This document shows positions 9,680-18,046 of a stretch of DNA of 64,000 nucleotides, in pieces; position 1 is the stretch's first letter, and every line of letters begins with the position of its first letter. The DNA comes from Nitrospirillum pindoramense (GTDB lineage: Bacteria > Pseudomonadota > Alphaproteobacteria > Azospirillales > Azospirillaceae), in assembly GCF_007827955.1 (NCBI RefSeq), contig NZ_VITR01000013.1, positions 124,001 to 188,000 on the forward strand, given 5' to 3'. The position numbers and the translations under genes are program-made. The notes below the pieces were generated by a model. That model saw only the letters and a program-made list of their open reading frames with translations, ran no database searches and was not told where the DNA came from.

Positions 9680-9836
9680 AAGCTTGCTCTTTCTCCAAGC
9701 GCCCCCTATCTACAGCAGGAGGGCCGGCGGTGATGACTGTCCGGTCTTAACATGGTGGGGCGAGGGCCCGCTATCCAGTCTCCGGCTTGAGGCTGATACG
9801 CGGGTTTATTCAAGCGCCGGAGGTTCGAAGTCTACG

Positions 9837-10565
9837 ATGGGCGACAACTCCTACTTCTTCGAAATCATCATCTTCGCGATGATCGCCGTGTTCCTGGCCT
9901 ATCAGCTGCACAAGGCGCTGGGCCGCAAGACCGGTGAGGAGCGTGAGCGCCCCAACCCGTTCACCGTGGTGCCGCCCCCGCAAGGCCCCTCCGCTCCTGG
10001 GACCGCGCCCGGATCGGCCCATGGCGCCCGTCCGCCGGCCTTCCAGGTGGGACCGGCCCCGGTGATCGAGGGAACGGCCCGCGACCTCACCCCGCCCGAC
10101 TATGATGGCCCCCTGTCGCTGGAGGCTGGCCTTGCCCGCATCCACCAGGCCGATCCCAGCTTCGACGAACGCCATTTCCTGAAGGGGGCGGAAAGCGCCT
10201 TCGCCATCATCGTCGATGCCTTCGCCCGGGGCGACACGAATGCCTTGCGGCCCTTGCTGGCCGATGCCGTCTACAACGACTTTGCCAAGGCCATCCAGGC
10301 GCGCGCCCAGGCGGGCGAGACGCTGGAGGCGCACATCCAGGCCTTCGACGCCGTGGACATGGTGCAGGCCCGGTTGCTGCAGGGCCAGGCCCTGTGCACG
10401 GTCAAGTTCATCACGCACCAGACCAACGTCACCCGTGATGCCCAGGGCCGCGTGGTGGACGGCGACGCCAACACCCCGGCGGAGGTGGTGGATATCTGGA
10501 CCTTCGCCCGCGACACCAAGTCGTCCGACCCGAACTGGCGCCTGGTCGAAACCCGGGTCGCCTGA
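9837..10565 (+). CDS. Tim44/TimA-like domain protein
   Basis: The 242-aa protein has one N-terminal membrane anchor (FFEIIIFAMIAVFLAYQ, residues 6-22), a Pro-rich linker and a C-terminal Tim44-like domain (FLKGAESAFAIIVDAFARGD onward, then VDIWTFARD). It is the bacterial counterpart of the fold in mitochondrial Tim44, with a proposed role in envelope protein handling. The ATG at 9837 follows GGAGG. It lies upstream of mltA in the same direction. Confidence 0.88.
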   Translation: MGDNSYFFEIIIFAMIAVFLAYQLHKALGRKTGEERERPNPFTVVPPPQGPSAPGTAPGSAHGARPPAFQVGPAPVIEGTARDLTPPDYDGPLSLEAGLARIHQADPSFDERHFLKGAESAFAIIVDAFARGDTNALRPLLADAVYNDFAKAIQARAQAGETLEAHIQAFDAVDMVQARLLQGQALCTVKFITHQTNVTRDAQGRVVDGDANTPAEVVDIWTFARDTKSSDPNWRLVETRVA

Positions 10566-10703
10566 TAAGCGGCGTGCATCCAGCGGCGCGAGTCGCGGGG
10601 CAAATAGCGATGCGGTTCGCGCATCCGGTGTTTCCTTCGGGCGGCGATCCGTTTTAAGGTCCGGCTCGACCTGATCCAGCCGTCTCGCGAGGAACCTTTG
10701 CCC

Positions 10704-11942
10704 ATGCCGTGCCGGCCTGTTCTCGCCCGCGTGGCGCGCGGGGTGATGGGTGCCCTGCTGTCGCTGACCGCCGCCTGTTCGCTGTTCACCACGGAAGAGC
10801 CCGCAGCCCCGCCGGTCCCGGCCCCGGGCGCCAAGCTGGTGTTGCAGCCCGCGACATACGCGGACCTGCCCGGCTGGCAGGCGGACCGGGTGTCCGAGGC
10901 GCTGCCCGCCCTGCTGCGATCCTGCGAGAAGATGCTGCGCCAGACCACGGGGGTGGCCGGCAAGCCGCAGGACTGGAACGCCCCCTGTTCCGCCCTGAAG
11001 AACCTGCCGCCGGCAAACGAGGCCATGGCGCGCGCCGCGCTGGAACGCTGGTTCCAGCCCTGGCGCGCCACCGACAACGGCAACCCGGACGGCCTGTTCA
11101 CCGGCTATTACGAGGCGGAGCTGCGCGGCAGCCGCACGCGCCACGGCCGCTACACCGTTCCCCTGTACCGTCGCCCGCCCGACCTGGTGATGGTCGACCT
11201 GGGCGAGTTCCGGGACAGCCTGAAGGGCCAGCGCATCGCCGGCCGGGTCGCGGACGGCAAGCTGAAGCCCTATGAGGACCGCCGCCGCATCGACGCGGGC
11301 GCCCTGACCGGCAAGGGGCTGGAGCTGGTGTGGCTGGACGACGCCGTCGACGCCTTCTTCCTGCACATCCAGGGCTCCGGCCGGGTGGTGCTGGAGGGGG
11401 GCGGCGAGATGCGCGTGGCGTATGACGGCCAGAACGGCTGGCCCTATGTCGCCATCGGCCGCCAGATGGTGGCGGACGGCAAGCTGGACCGTGATGGCGT
11501 GACCATGCAATCCATCCGCGCCTGGCTGGCCGCCAATCCGGGCCAGGCCCAGGCCACCATGGAAGGCAACCCGTCCTATGTGTTCTTCAAGGCGCTGGAG
11601 GGGGACGGCCCCCTGGGCGCCGAGGGCGTGGCGTTGACGCCCGGCCGCTCGCTGGCGGTGGATCACACCCATGTCCCCTATGGCCTGCCCGTCTGGCTGG
11701 ATGTCACTGACCCGGAGGACAGCGACAAGCGCCTGTCCCGCCTGATGGTGGCGCAGGACACGGGCGGCGCCATCCAGGGCCCCGTGCGCGGTGACGTCTT
11801 CTGGGGCCATGGCCCCCAGGCGGAGCAGCGCGCCGGCCTGATGAAAAGCCGGGGCGGCTATTGGCTGCTGCTGCCGCGCACGGTGACGCCGCCGGCGGTT
11901 ACGGTCCCGGTTGCTGCGGTGCCGACTGGGCCGGCGTCATGA
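10704..11942 (+). CDS. mltA: Membrane-bound lytic murein transglycosylase A
   Basis: The 412-aa lipoprotein has a signal peptide with lipobox LTAAC (acylated C25). The MltA domain follows (LFTGYYEAELRG, then FLHIQGSGRV) and a 3D domain holds the catalytic Asp in VAQDTGGAIQGPVRGD near residues 350-364. It cleaves glycan strands to anhydromuropeptides at the outer membrane. The ATG at 10704 follows GAGGAA; TTG 10698 is less likely. Its stop overlaps the start of smr (ATGA), so the two genes are coupled. Confidence 0.95.
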   Translation: MPCRPVLARVARGVMGALLSLTAACSLFTTEEPAAPPVPAPGAKLVLQPATYADLPGWQADRVSEALPALLRSCEKMLRQTTGVAGKPQDWNAPCSALKNLPPANEAMARAALERWFQPWRATDNGNPDGLFTGYYEAELRGSRTRHGRYTVPLYRRPPDLVMVDLGEFRDSLKGQRIAGRVADGKLKPYEDRRRIDAGALTGKGLELVWLDDAVDAFFLHIQGSGRVVLEGGGEMRVAYDGQNGWPYVAIGRQMVADGKLDRDGVTMQSIRAWLAANPGQAQATMEGNPSYVFFKALEGDGPLGAEGVALTPGRSLAVDHTHVPYGLPVWLDVTDPEDSDKRLSRLMVAQDTGGAIQGPVRGDVFWGHGPQAEQRAGLMKSRGGYWLLLPRTVTPPAVTVPVAAVPTGPAS

Positions 11943-12514
11943 CCCGGCAGCGGCGGGCGCCGACGTCGGATGAAATCCGCCTGTGGCGCGAGGTGATGCG
12001 CGACGCCGCCCCCTTGCGCCGGTCGGGCGCCTTGCCGCCGCCGCCACCGGCACCGCCCGTGGCCGAACCGCCTCCGACCCCATCCCCCGCCCCGGCATCC
12101 GTCAAACCGCCGGTAAAGCCGGTCCCGGCGCCCCTGGCCCATCCGCCCCTGGTCTTCGGCGCCCGCGCGGGCCTGGATCGCCGCACCGACGACCGCCTGC
12201 GCCGCGGGCAGCTGGTCATCGACGGCCGCCTGGACCTGCACGGCATGACCCAGGCGGAGGCGCACGGCGCCCTGAACGCCTTCGTCGTCCGCGCCCACCG
12301 CGAGGGCCGCCGCACCCTGTTGATCATCACCGGCAAGGGCTCCGGCGGCACGCACCTGGGGACGGACCGGGAAAAGGGCATCCTGCGGGTGGCCGTGCCC
12401 CGCTGGCTGGCGGAGGCGCCATTGCGCCCCCTGGTGCTGGCTATCCGCCACGCCCAGCCCCAGCATGGCGGAGGCGGCGCGCTCTATGTCCTGTTGAAGC
12501 GCCAGCGCCCATGA
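11939..12514 (+). CDS. Smr/MutS2 domain protein
   Basis: The 191-aa protein has a Pro/Ala-rich N-terminal half and a C-terminal Smr domain with LDLHGMTQAEA near residue 98 and ITGKGSGG near 130. Stand-alone Smr domains are nucleic-acid endonucleases or ribosome-rescue-related nucleases; the substrate here is not known. The start overlaps the mltA stop (ATGA), and its stop overlaps the next start in the same way, making a tight three-gene operon. Confidence 0.9.
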   Translation: MTRQRRAPTSDEIRLWREVMRDAAPLRRSGALPPPPPAPPVAEPPPTPSPAPASVKPPVKPVPAPLAHPPLVFGARAGLDRRTDDRLRRGQLVIDGRLDLHGMTQAEAHGALNAFVVRAHREGRRTLLIITGKGSGGTHLGTDREKGILRVAVPRWLAEAPLRPLVLAIRHAQPQHGGGGALYVLLKRQRP

Positions 12515-12864
12515 CCCCGTTCGGTCAGCGGATGCGCGACCTGCGCGAGCGGCATGGCCTGTCGCTCAAGGACATGGCCGCCGCCCTGCACATTTCCTCC
12601 GCCTACCTGTCGGCCCTGGAGCATGGCCGCAAGGGCACGCCGTCGCCCATGCTGGTGCGCCAGATCTGCGGCTATTTCGGCATCATCTGGGATGAGGCGG
12701 AGGAGATGGAGCGCCTGGCTCAGCTGTCCGACCCGCGCGTGGTGGTGGACACCAGCGGCCTGCATCCCAAGGCCACGCTGGCCGCCAACCGCCTGGCCGA
12801 ACGCATCGGCCGGATGGATGAGGCGACGCTGGACCGACTGCTGGCGCTGATCGGGGCCCCCTGA
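12511..12864 (+). CDS. XRE-family helix-turn-helix regulator
   Basis: The 117-aa protein has an N-terminal HTH_3 domain (residues 4-63: LRERHGLSLKDMAAALHISSAYLSALEHGRKG) and a helical C-terminus. It is the third gene of the mltA-smr-HTH operon, with ATGA overlap. It is conserved in this position in related genomes, as far as I recall. Target genes are unknown. Confidence 0.88.
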   Translation: MTPFGQRMRDLRERHGLSLKDMAAALHISSAYLSALEHGRKGTPSPMLVRQICGYFGIIWDEAEEMERLAQLSDPRVVVDTSGLHPKATLAANRLAERIGRMDEATLDRLLALIGAP

Positions 12865-13056
12865 CCCGATACCCCCTTTGCCGTCGCGCGGTTTCATGCG
12901 ACGAAACAGACCCTGCGGTGAAACGGGGCAGCCCTGCGGTCGATTCCACTCGAACGCCGGCGGTCGCTCGGTTTAGAATGTTTATAGTTTCCCGCCCTCA
13001 CCGGGGCCGGCCCACCCTTCCGTTTTTCCACCATTCCGATTTCTGGGAGCGTCCCC

Positions 13057-13479
13057 ATGCCATCGCGTCTTGAACAGCTTTGCATCCAGAAGGGCCTCAA
13101 GATGACCGAGCAGCGGCGGGTGATCAGCCGCGTGCTGTCCGAGGCCATGGACCACCCGGATGTGGAGCAGGTGTACCGCCGCGCCGTGGAGATCGACCCC
13201 AACATCTCCATCGCCACGGTCTACCGCACCATGCGGCTGTTCGAGGAAGCCAACGTCATCGAGCGGCTGGACTTCGGTGACGGCCGCGCCCGGTACGAGG
13301 AAATCCGGGATGAGCACCACCACCACCTGATCGACCTGCAGTCGGGTGAGGTGATCGAGTTCCGCAGCGAGGAGCTGGAGCGCCTGAAGGAAAAGGTGGC
13401 GGCCGAGCTGGGGTATGAATTGATCGGCCACCGGCTGGAACTGTACGGCGTGCCCCTGAACCGCGCCAAGCGGTCCTGA
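13057..13479 (+). CDS. fur: Fur-family regulator (alphaproteobacterial Fur/Mur)
   Basis: The 140-aa protein has a winged-helix N-terminus (MTEQRRVISRVLSE, then IATVYRTMRLFEEANVI) and the metal-binding hinge EHHHHLIDLQSGEVIEF. The CxxC pairs that hold structural zinc in E. coli Fur are absent (IDLQSG instead of ICLxCG). That is the usual form in alphaproteobacteria, where these proteins can respond to Mn (Mur) or Fe. Irr is less likely because the HxH heme-type signature differs. The gene probably has its own promoter in the 190-base region upstream. Confidence 0.88.
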   Translation: MPSRLEQLCIQKGLKMTEQRRVISRVLSEAMDHPDVEQVYRRAVEIDPNISIATVYRTMRLFEEANVIERLDFGDGRARYEEIRDEHHHHLIDLQSGEVIEFRSEELERLKEKVAAELGYELIGHRLELYGVPLNRAKRS

Positions 13480-13503
13480 CGCGCGTCCGAAAGGTCCGGC
13501 CCC

Positions 13504-13713
13504 ATGGTCTGCCGCGACAATCCCCCTGCCGACTGCTGCCGTCCCGCCGTGGTGCGGGCCTATCAGGAGATGCGCGGCCGGGGGCAGCCGGAAAAGTTCT
13601 GCCTTGAGGCGGCGATCACCGTCTATCGCTATCACCACCCCAGCCCGGACAACCTTCCGCCAGAGGTGATGGCCATGGTGACGGGCTGGGTGCACGACGG
13701 TCCCCGGCACTGA
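13504..13713 (+). CDS. Small hypothetical protein downstream of fur
   Basis: The 69-aa protein has an N-terminal Cys cluster (C3, C11, C12) and a compact helical body (VVRAYQEMRGRGQPEKFCLEAAITVYRYHHP). It begins 25 bases after the fur stop in the same direction and may be co-transcribed. I do not recognise the family; the amino-acid pattern looks protein-like rather than a shadow frame. Confidence 0.6.
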   Translation: MVCRDNPPADCCRPAVVRAYQEMRGRGQPEKFCLEAAITVYRYHHPSPDNLPPEVMAMVTGWVHDGPRH

Positions 13714-13844
13714 CGGCGCCCGCCGCCGCCTCCCTTGTTGACGTTTGACAGCACCCTGCCCCTGCGCCCCTTGCACTGGTCAAGGCGTTCGGCCGCCCGT
13801 ATGGTCCGGCGCCATCAGCAGCCCCCCAGCAGAGGCGACGCCCC

Positions 13845-15140
13845 ATGATTCCGCGTTACAGCCGCCCCCAGATGGTCAAGATTTGGGAACCCGAGAATCG
13901 GTTCCGGATCTGGTTCGAGATCGAGGCCCATGCCTGCGACGCGCAGGCCGAGTTGGGCGTCATCCCCAAGGAGGCGGCCGCCGCGGTGTGGGAGCGCGCG
14001 AAGTGGGACGTGGCCCGCATCGATGAGATCGAGCGCGAGACCAAGCACGACGTCATCGCCTTCCTCACCAACCTGGCGGAGCATGTCGGCCCCGAGGCCC
14101 GCTTCGTCCACCAGGGCATGACCTCCAGCGACGTGCTGGACACCTGCCTGGCGGTGCAGCTGAAAGAGGCGACCGACCTGCTGCTGGCGGACATGGACGC
14201 CCTGCTGGCCGCCTTGGCGCGCCGGGCGCAGGAGCACAAGTACACCCCCAGCATCGGCCGCAGCCATGGAATCCATGCCGAGCCGGTGACCTTCGGCCTG
14301 AAGCTGGCCGGCCACTACGCCGCCTTCAAGCGCGGCCGTGACCGCCTGGCCGCCGCCCGGGATGAGATCGCCACCTGCGCCATCTCCGGCGCCGTCGGCA
14401 CCTTCGCCAACATCGATCCCCGGGTCGAAGAGCATGTGGCGGCCAAGCTGGGCCTGACGGTGGAGCCGATGTCCACCCAGGTCATCCCGCGCGACCGCCA
14501 TGCCATGTACTTCGCCGTGCTGGCGGTCATCGCCGCCAGCATCGACAACCTGGCGACCGAGGTCCGCCACCTGCAGCGCAGCGAAGTGCGCGAGGCCGAG
14601 GAATATTTCAGCCCAGGGCAGAAGGGCTCGTCGGCCATGCCGCACAAGCGCAACCCGGTGCTGTCGGAAAACCTGTCGGGCCTGTCCCGCCTGATCCGCA
14701 GCCACGTGGTGCCCGCGCTGGAGAACGTGACCCTGTGGCATGAGCGCGACATCAGCCATTCCTCGGTGGAGCGCGTCATCGCCCCCGATGCCACCATCGC
14801 GCTGGACTTCGCCCTGTCCCGCCTGACCGGCATGATCGACAAGCTGGTGGTCTATCCGGAAAACATGCAGCGCAACCTGGATATGCTGGGCGGCCTGCAC
14901 AACAGCCAGCGCGTTCTGCTGGCCCTGACCCAGGCCGGCATGAGCCGCGAGGACGCCTATCGCGCCGTGCAGCGCAACGCCATGCCGGTGTGGCTGGAAG
15001 GCAAGGACTTCCGCACCCTGCTGAAGGCCGACGCCGACGTGGCCAAGCACCTGACGGCTGACCAGATCGACGGTGCCTTCGACCTGGACTACCACACCAA
15101 GCACGTCGACACGGTGTTCAAGCGCGTGTTCGGGGAGTAG
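13845..15140 (+). CDS. purB: Adenylosuccinate lyase
   Basis: The 431-aa lyase of the fumarase/aspartase superfamily acts twice in purine synthesis: SAICAR to AICAR, and adenylosuccinate to AMP. The signature GSSAMPHKRNP near residues 262-272 carries the catalytic loop serines. TSSDVLDTC and GRSHGIHAEP are the other two active-site regions. Copy B of the structured repeat begins 9 bases after its stop, followed by a terminator. Confidence 0.97.
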   Translation: MIPRYSRPQMVKIWEPENRFRIWFEIEAHACDAQAELGVIPKEAAAAVWERAKWDVARIDEIERETKHDVIAFLTNLAEHVGPEARFVHQGMTSSDVLDTCLAVQLKEATDLLLADMDALLAALARRAQEHKYTPSIGRSHGIHAEPVTFGLKLAGHYAAFKRGRDRLAAARDEIATCAISGAVGTFANIDPRVEEHVAAKLGLTVEPMSTQVIPRDRHAMYFAVLAVIAASIDNLATEVRHLQRSEVREAEEYFSPGQKGSSAMPHKRNPVLSENLSGLSRLIRSHVVPALENVTLWHERDISHSSVERVIAPDATIALDFALSRLTGMIDKLVVYPENMQRNLDMLGGLHNSQRVLLALTQAGMSREDAYRAVQRNAMPVWLEGKDFRTLLKADADVAKHLTADQIDGAFDLDYHTKHVDTVFKRVFGE

Positions 15141-15149
15141 TTTTTGGTA

Positions 15150-15273
15150 TTCCCTCAGGCGGCGGGCGCGGGCGTCCGCCCGCTTGCCTTATCCTCGTTT
15201 TCCAGTCCTCTGATGGTTCCCGGAAAACTCCGGCGGACCCGGTCGCGTCCCACAGCGGCATGGAATGCCGCTG
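15150..15273 (+). repeat. Copy B of dispersed structured 3'-UTR repeat
   Basis: The copy is full length and begins TTCCCTCAGGCGG, 9 bases after the purB stop and in the purB orientation. Hairpin 1 is GCGGGC-GTCC-GCCCGC (15168-15183). Hairpin 2 is GGACCC-GGTC-GCGTCC (15235-15250), with one mismatch. Hairpin 3 is CAGCGGCAT-GGA-ATGCCGCTG (15253-15273), with perfect 9-bp arms. Confidence 0.85.
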
Positions 15274-15286
15274 GTTAAACACAAAC

Positions 15287-15323
15287 AAAAAAGGGGCGGT
15301 CCCGCGTGGGGACGCCCCTTTTT
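15287..15323. terminator. Bidirectional terminator between purB and the zeta-subunit gene
   Basis: GGGGCG (15293-15298) pairs with CGCCCC (15313-15318) and an inner TCCC pairs with GGGA. The hairpin is flanked by a run of A on the left and T on the right, so it can stop transcription from both sides of this convergent pair. Confidence 0.85.
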
Positions 15324-15347
15324 AATTCCTGTGATCCCTTGGGCGGA

Positions 15348-15668
15348 TCAGGCGCTCATCATCTGCTGGCGGGCCACTTCCAGCGTGTGCTCCATCTCCT
15401 TCTCCACGCGGTGGGCGGAGATGTCGACGCCCTTGGCGGTGAAGTCGGCCATGATGCGGGCCAGGATGTCCTGGTGGCCAGGCTCCTTCAGGTCTTCCGA
15501 CACCATTTCCTTGGCATAGGCGGCGGCCTCGTCGCCCGTCAGGCCCAATTGCTCGGCAGCCCATTCGCCGACCAGGCGGGCGCGGCGGACGTAGATGCGG
15601 AACAGCAGTTCCTCGTCATGCTTGAACTTGGCCTCGAAGGCCTGTTCGCGTTCGTCAAACGTCGTCAT
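15348..15668 (-). CDS. F1-ATPase inhibitor subunit zeta (DUF1476)
   Basis: The 106-aa protein matches the alphaproteobacterial zeta subunit first described in Paracoccus. Its N-terminus (MTTFDEREQAFEAKFKHDEE) resembles the inhibitory segment that blocks ATP hydrolysis by F1. A helical bundle follows (LVGEWAAEQLGL, then DISAHRVEKEMEHTL). In some relatives the inhibition is weak. The gene sits between purB and purC on the opposite strand, behind a GAGGAA RBS. Confidence 0.88.
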   Translation of the reverse strand: MTTFDEREQAFEAKFKHDEELLFRIYVRRARLVGEWAAEQLGLTGDEAAAYAKEMVSEDLKEPGHQDILARIMADFTAKGVDISAHRVEKEMEHTLEVARQQMMSA

Positions 15669-15841
15669 CGCTATTCCTCGAAGCGCAGCTCTGGGTGGTT
15701 TGGATTTCCCCCGGCAGCCTTATATATCGGGTGGTCGCTTTCGGTCTACATCCCCCGGGGCCACGCGTCGCACCCTGGCCCATTGCGCCTGGGAACATCG
15801 CCCCGTGGGAAGGCCCATACCCTGTCAGGTGCCATCATCCC

Positions 15842-16627
15842 ATGTGCAGTGTCATCCTTCTCCGCCGTCCGGGTCACGCTTGGCCCCTGATCGTCGCCGC
15901 CAACCGCGATGAGATGAATGATCGCCCCTGGCTGCCCCCCGCCCGCCATTGGCCCGACCGGCCGGAGGTGGTGGCCGGCAAGGATGAGCTGGCCGACGGC
16001 AGTTGGTGCGGGCTGAACGATACCGGGGTGCTGGCCGCCATATTGAACCGCGAGGGCACGCTGGGCCCGGCGGCGGGCAAGCGGTCGCGCGGGGAGCTGG
16101 TGCTGGAGGCCCTGGATCATGCCGACGCCCCGATGGAGGCGCTGTCTGACCTGGACACCCGCGCCTACCGCCCCTTCAACCTGTTGCTGGCCGACAACCG
16201 CGACGCCTGGCTGTTGGAACACACGGGCGAGGCGGGACGCACCCGCGTGCGGGTGACCCCCATTCCCGAAGGGGTCTCCATGATCACGGCGCGGGGCCTG
16301 AACGCCGCCGACTGCCCTCGTACCCGGCGCTACCGTCCCCTGTTCGCCGCCGCCCCGGCGCCCGATCCCGAGACGGTCGCGTCTTCCGGTTCGTGGGGGC
16401 CGGAATGGGAAATGCTGCTGGCCAGCCGGATCAGCGGGGACGGTGATGACCCGCGGGAGGCTATGTGCATTGTCGTGCCGCCCATCGAGGGGAGGGGCAG
16501 CTTCCAGACCACCAGCAGTTCCCTCATTGCCCTGCCGGCCATGGACCGGCCCGGCGTGCCGCCCCGCTGGCGCTTCGCCGCCGGGCGGCCGGACCTGGTG
16601 CCCTTCCAGGACCTGGATTTGGGTTGA
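15842..16627 (+). CDS. NRDE (TANGO2-like) family protein
   Basis: The 261-aa protein starts MCSVILLRRPG and carries the family signature AANRDE near residue 20, then GSWCGLNDTGVLAAILNR. Human TANGO2 is a member; the molecular role is debated (heme or acyl-CoA related). The conserved Cys2 next to the start hints at an N-terminal-nucleophile fold. The open frame runs upstream to 15695, but ATG 15842 gives the conserved N-terminus. It is divergent from the zeta gene. Confidence 0.88.
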   Translation: MCSVILLRRPGHAWPLIVAANRDEMNDRPWLPPARHWPDRPEVVAGKDELADGSWCGLNDTGVLAAILNREGTLGPAAGKRSRGELVLEALDHADAPMEALSDLDTRAYRPFNLLLADNRDAWLLEHTGEAGRTRVRVTPIPEGVSMITARGLNAADCPRTRRYRPLFAAAPAPDPETVASSGSWGPEWEMLLASRISGDGDDPREAMCIVVPPIEGRGSFQTTSSSLIALPAMDRPGVPPRWRFAAGRPDLVPFQDLDLG

Positions 16628-16675
16628 TCGCCCTATCCGTATAGGCGCCCGGCGTGGGGCGTGGGGTGGCTGGCG

Positions 16676-16704
16676 TTGTACAGAACCCCATTGCTTGCTA
16701 TATC
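16676..16704 (+). promoter_or_regulatory. Candidate sigma-70 promoter of purC
   Basis: TTGTAC (16676) and TATATC (16699) are separated by exactly 17 bases, about 100 bases upstream of the purC start. The hexamers match the consensus only in part (3/6 and 4/6), so this is a candidate. Confidence 0.4.
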
Positions 16705-16801
16705 CTCGCCATATCAGGGCCGGCCTTTGGGCGCGGGCGTTCCGCTATGCGCACGTTCGCCCGATGCCGCCCGCATCCGTTCGTTCGAAAGAAGTGATCC
16801 C

Positions 16802-17560
16802 ATGTCTCGACGCCGGCGGATCTACGAAGGCAAGGCCAAAGACCTGTTTGAAGGGCCCGAGCCCGGCACGCTGGTTCAGTACTTCAAGGATGATACGTCC
16901 CATGAGCACAAGAAGGGCGTCATCACCGGCAAGGGCGTGCTGAACAACCGCATCTCCGAATACCTGATGACCCGCCTGGGTGAGATGGGTGTGCCCACCC
17001 ACTTCGTCCGCCGCCTGAACATGCGCGAGCAGCTGGTGCGCGAGGTCGAGATCATCCCGGTCGAGGTAGTGGTGCGCAACGTCGCCGCCGGCTCGCTCAG
17101 CAAGCGCTTCGGCATTCCCGAGGGGACGCAGCTGCCCCGGTCCATCATCGAGTTCTATTACAAGTCCGACGAACTGGGCTGCCCCATGGTGTCGGAGGAG
17201 CACATCACCGCCTTCGGCTGGGCGGGCCCCCAGGATCTGGACGACATGCTGTCGCTCAGCCTGCGCATCAACGACTACCTGTCCGGTCTTTTCCTGGGCA
17301 CGGGCCTGAAGCTGGTGGACTTCAAGGTGGAGTTCGGCCGGCTGTGGGACAATGACGAGATGCGCATCGTCCTGGCCGACGAGATCAGCCCGGACAATTG
17401 CCGCCTGTGGGACATCAAGACCAACGAGAAGCTGGACAAGGACCGCTTCCGCCAGGATCTGGGCAAGGTCGAGGAGGCCTATCAGGAGGTGGCGCGCCGC
17501 CTGGGCATCCTGCCCGAGGGCGGACCCGGCGACGTCAAGGCGCCCAAGCTGATGCAGTGA
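16802..17560 (+). CDS. purC: SAICAR synthetase
   Basis: The 252-aa enzyme joins CAIR and aspartate to give SAICAR in purine synthesis. The N-terminus [16 protein letters not shown], the motif [14 protein letters not shown] and LVDFKVEFG with [14 protein letters not shown] are the hallmark regions. It is followed by a hairpin with a T run and then purS, 79 bases on. Confidence 0.96.
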   Translation: MSRRRRIYEGKAKDLFEGPEPGTLVQYFKDDTSHEHKKGVITGKGVLNNRISEYLMTRLGEMGVPTHFVRRLNMREQLVREVEIIPVEVVVRNVAAGSLSKRFGIPEGTQLPRSIIEFYYKSDELGCPMVSEEHITAFGWAGPQDLDDMLSLSLRINDYLSGLFLGTGLKLVDFKVEFGRLWDNDEMRIVLADEISPDNCRLWDIKTNEKLDKDRFRQDLGKVEEAYQEVARRLGILPEGGPGDVKAPKLMQ

Positions 17561-17567
17561 GTTCGGT

Positions 17568-17596
17568 CCGGGGGCGGTTTCGCCCCCGGGCTTTTT
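17568..17596 (+). terminator. Terminator-like hairpin between purC and purS
   Basis: The perfect arms CCGGGGGCG (17568-17576) and CGCCCCCGG (17581-17589) enclose a four-base loop and are followed by GCTTTTT. The hairpin lies 8 bases after the purC stop, inside what is normally one pur operon, so it may act as a partial terminator or an mRNA-end protector. Confidence 0.75.
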
Positions 17597-17639
17597 CATA
17601 TCCCCGTTCGCGTAAAACTAGCCAGGAAGAGCATCGATC

Positions 17640-17879
17640 ATGAAGGCCAAGGTTACCGTCACGCTGAAGCACGGCGTCCTCGATCCCCAGGGCAAGGCCA
17701 TTGGCCACGCCCTGCAGACCCTGGGCTTCGACGGCGTGGGCGAAGTCCGTCAGGGCAAGCTGATCGAGCTGGAACTGGAAGAGACCGACGCCGCCAAGGC
17801 CAAGGCCGCGGTGGAGGCCATGTGCCAGCGCCTGTTGGCCAACACGGTCATCGAAAACTACGCCATCGAACTGGTGTGA
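17640..17879 (+). CDS. purS: Phosphoribosylformylglycinamidine synthase subunit PurS
   Basis: The 79-aa PurS (MKAKVTVTLKHGVLDPQGKA, then NTVIENYAIEL) bridges PurL and PurQ in the FGAM synthetase complex. Its length is normal. In most relatives purQ and purL follow directly; here a structured repeat and the opposite-strand tetR follow, so the partners must lie elsewhere. Confidence 0.95.
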   Translation: MKAKVTVTLKHGVLDPQGKAIGHALQTLGFDGVGEVRQGKLIELELEETDAAKAKAAVEAMCQRLLANTVIENYAIELV

Positions 17880-17885
17880 CCAGAC

Positions 17886-18018
17886 CAGCGGCATGAGAGA
17901 CAACTCATGCCGTAGGCTCCGACCGGAGCCGCCGCAGCATTCCGGGAAGCGTCAGCGGACCGGGATGCGAGGATAAGCCAAGGCGGACGGATGTCCGCCG
18001 CCCGGCGTCTGAGGGAGC
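17886..18018 (-). repeat. Copy C of dispersed structured 3'-UTR repeat
   Basis: The copy lies on the minus strand, beginning 28 bases after the tetR stop and ending next to the purS stop. Hairpin 1 is GGCGGAC-ATCC-GTCCGCC (17982-17999). Hairpin 2 is GGCTCC-GGTC-GGAGCC (17915-17930). Hairpin 3 is CGGCATGAG/CTCATGCCG (17889-17912). Stem sequences differ from the other copies yet stay paired, while the tetraloops are kept. Confidence 0.85.
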
Positions 18019-18046
18019 CTTTGATCCGCCAAGGATCAGAGGCCCC

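Noticed and set aside
17886-18018. Dispersed repeat as a tRNA/rRNA fragment or CRISPR
   Set aside because: Copies are single, far apart, not spaced like CRISPR units, and show no tRNA cloverleaf. They share hairpin structure rather than exact sequence.
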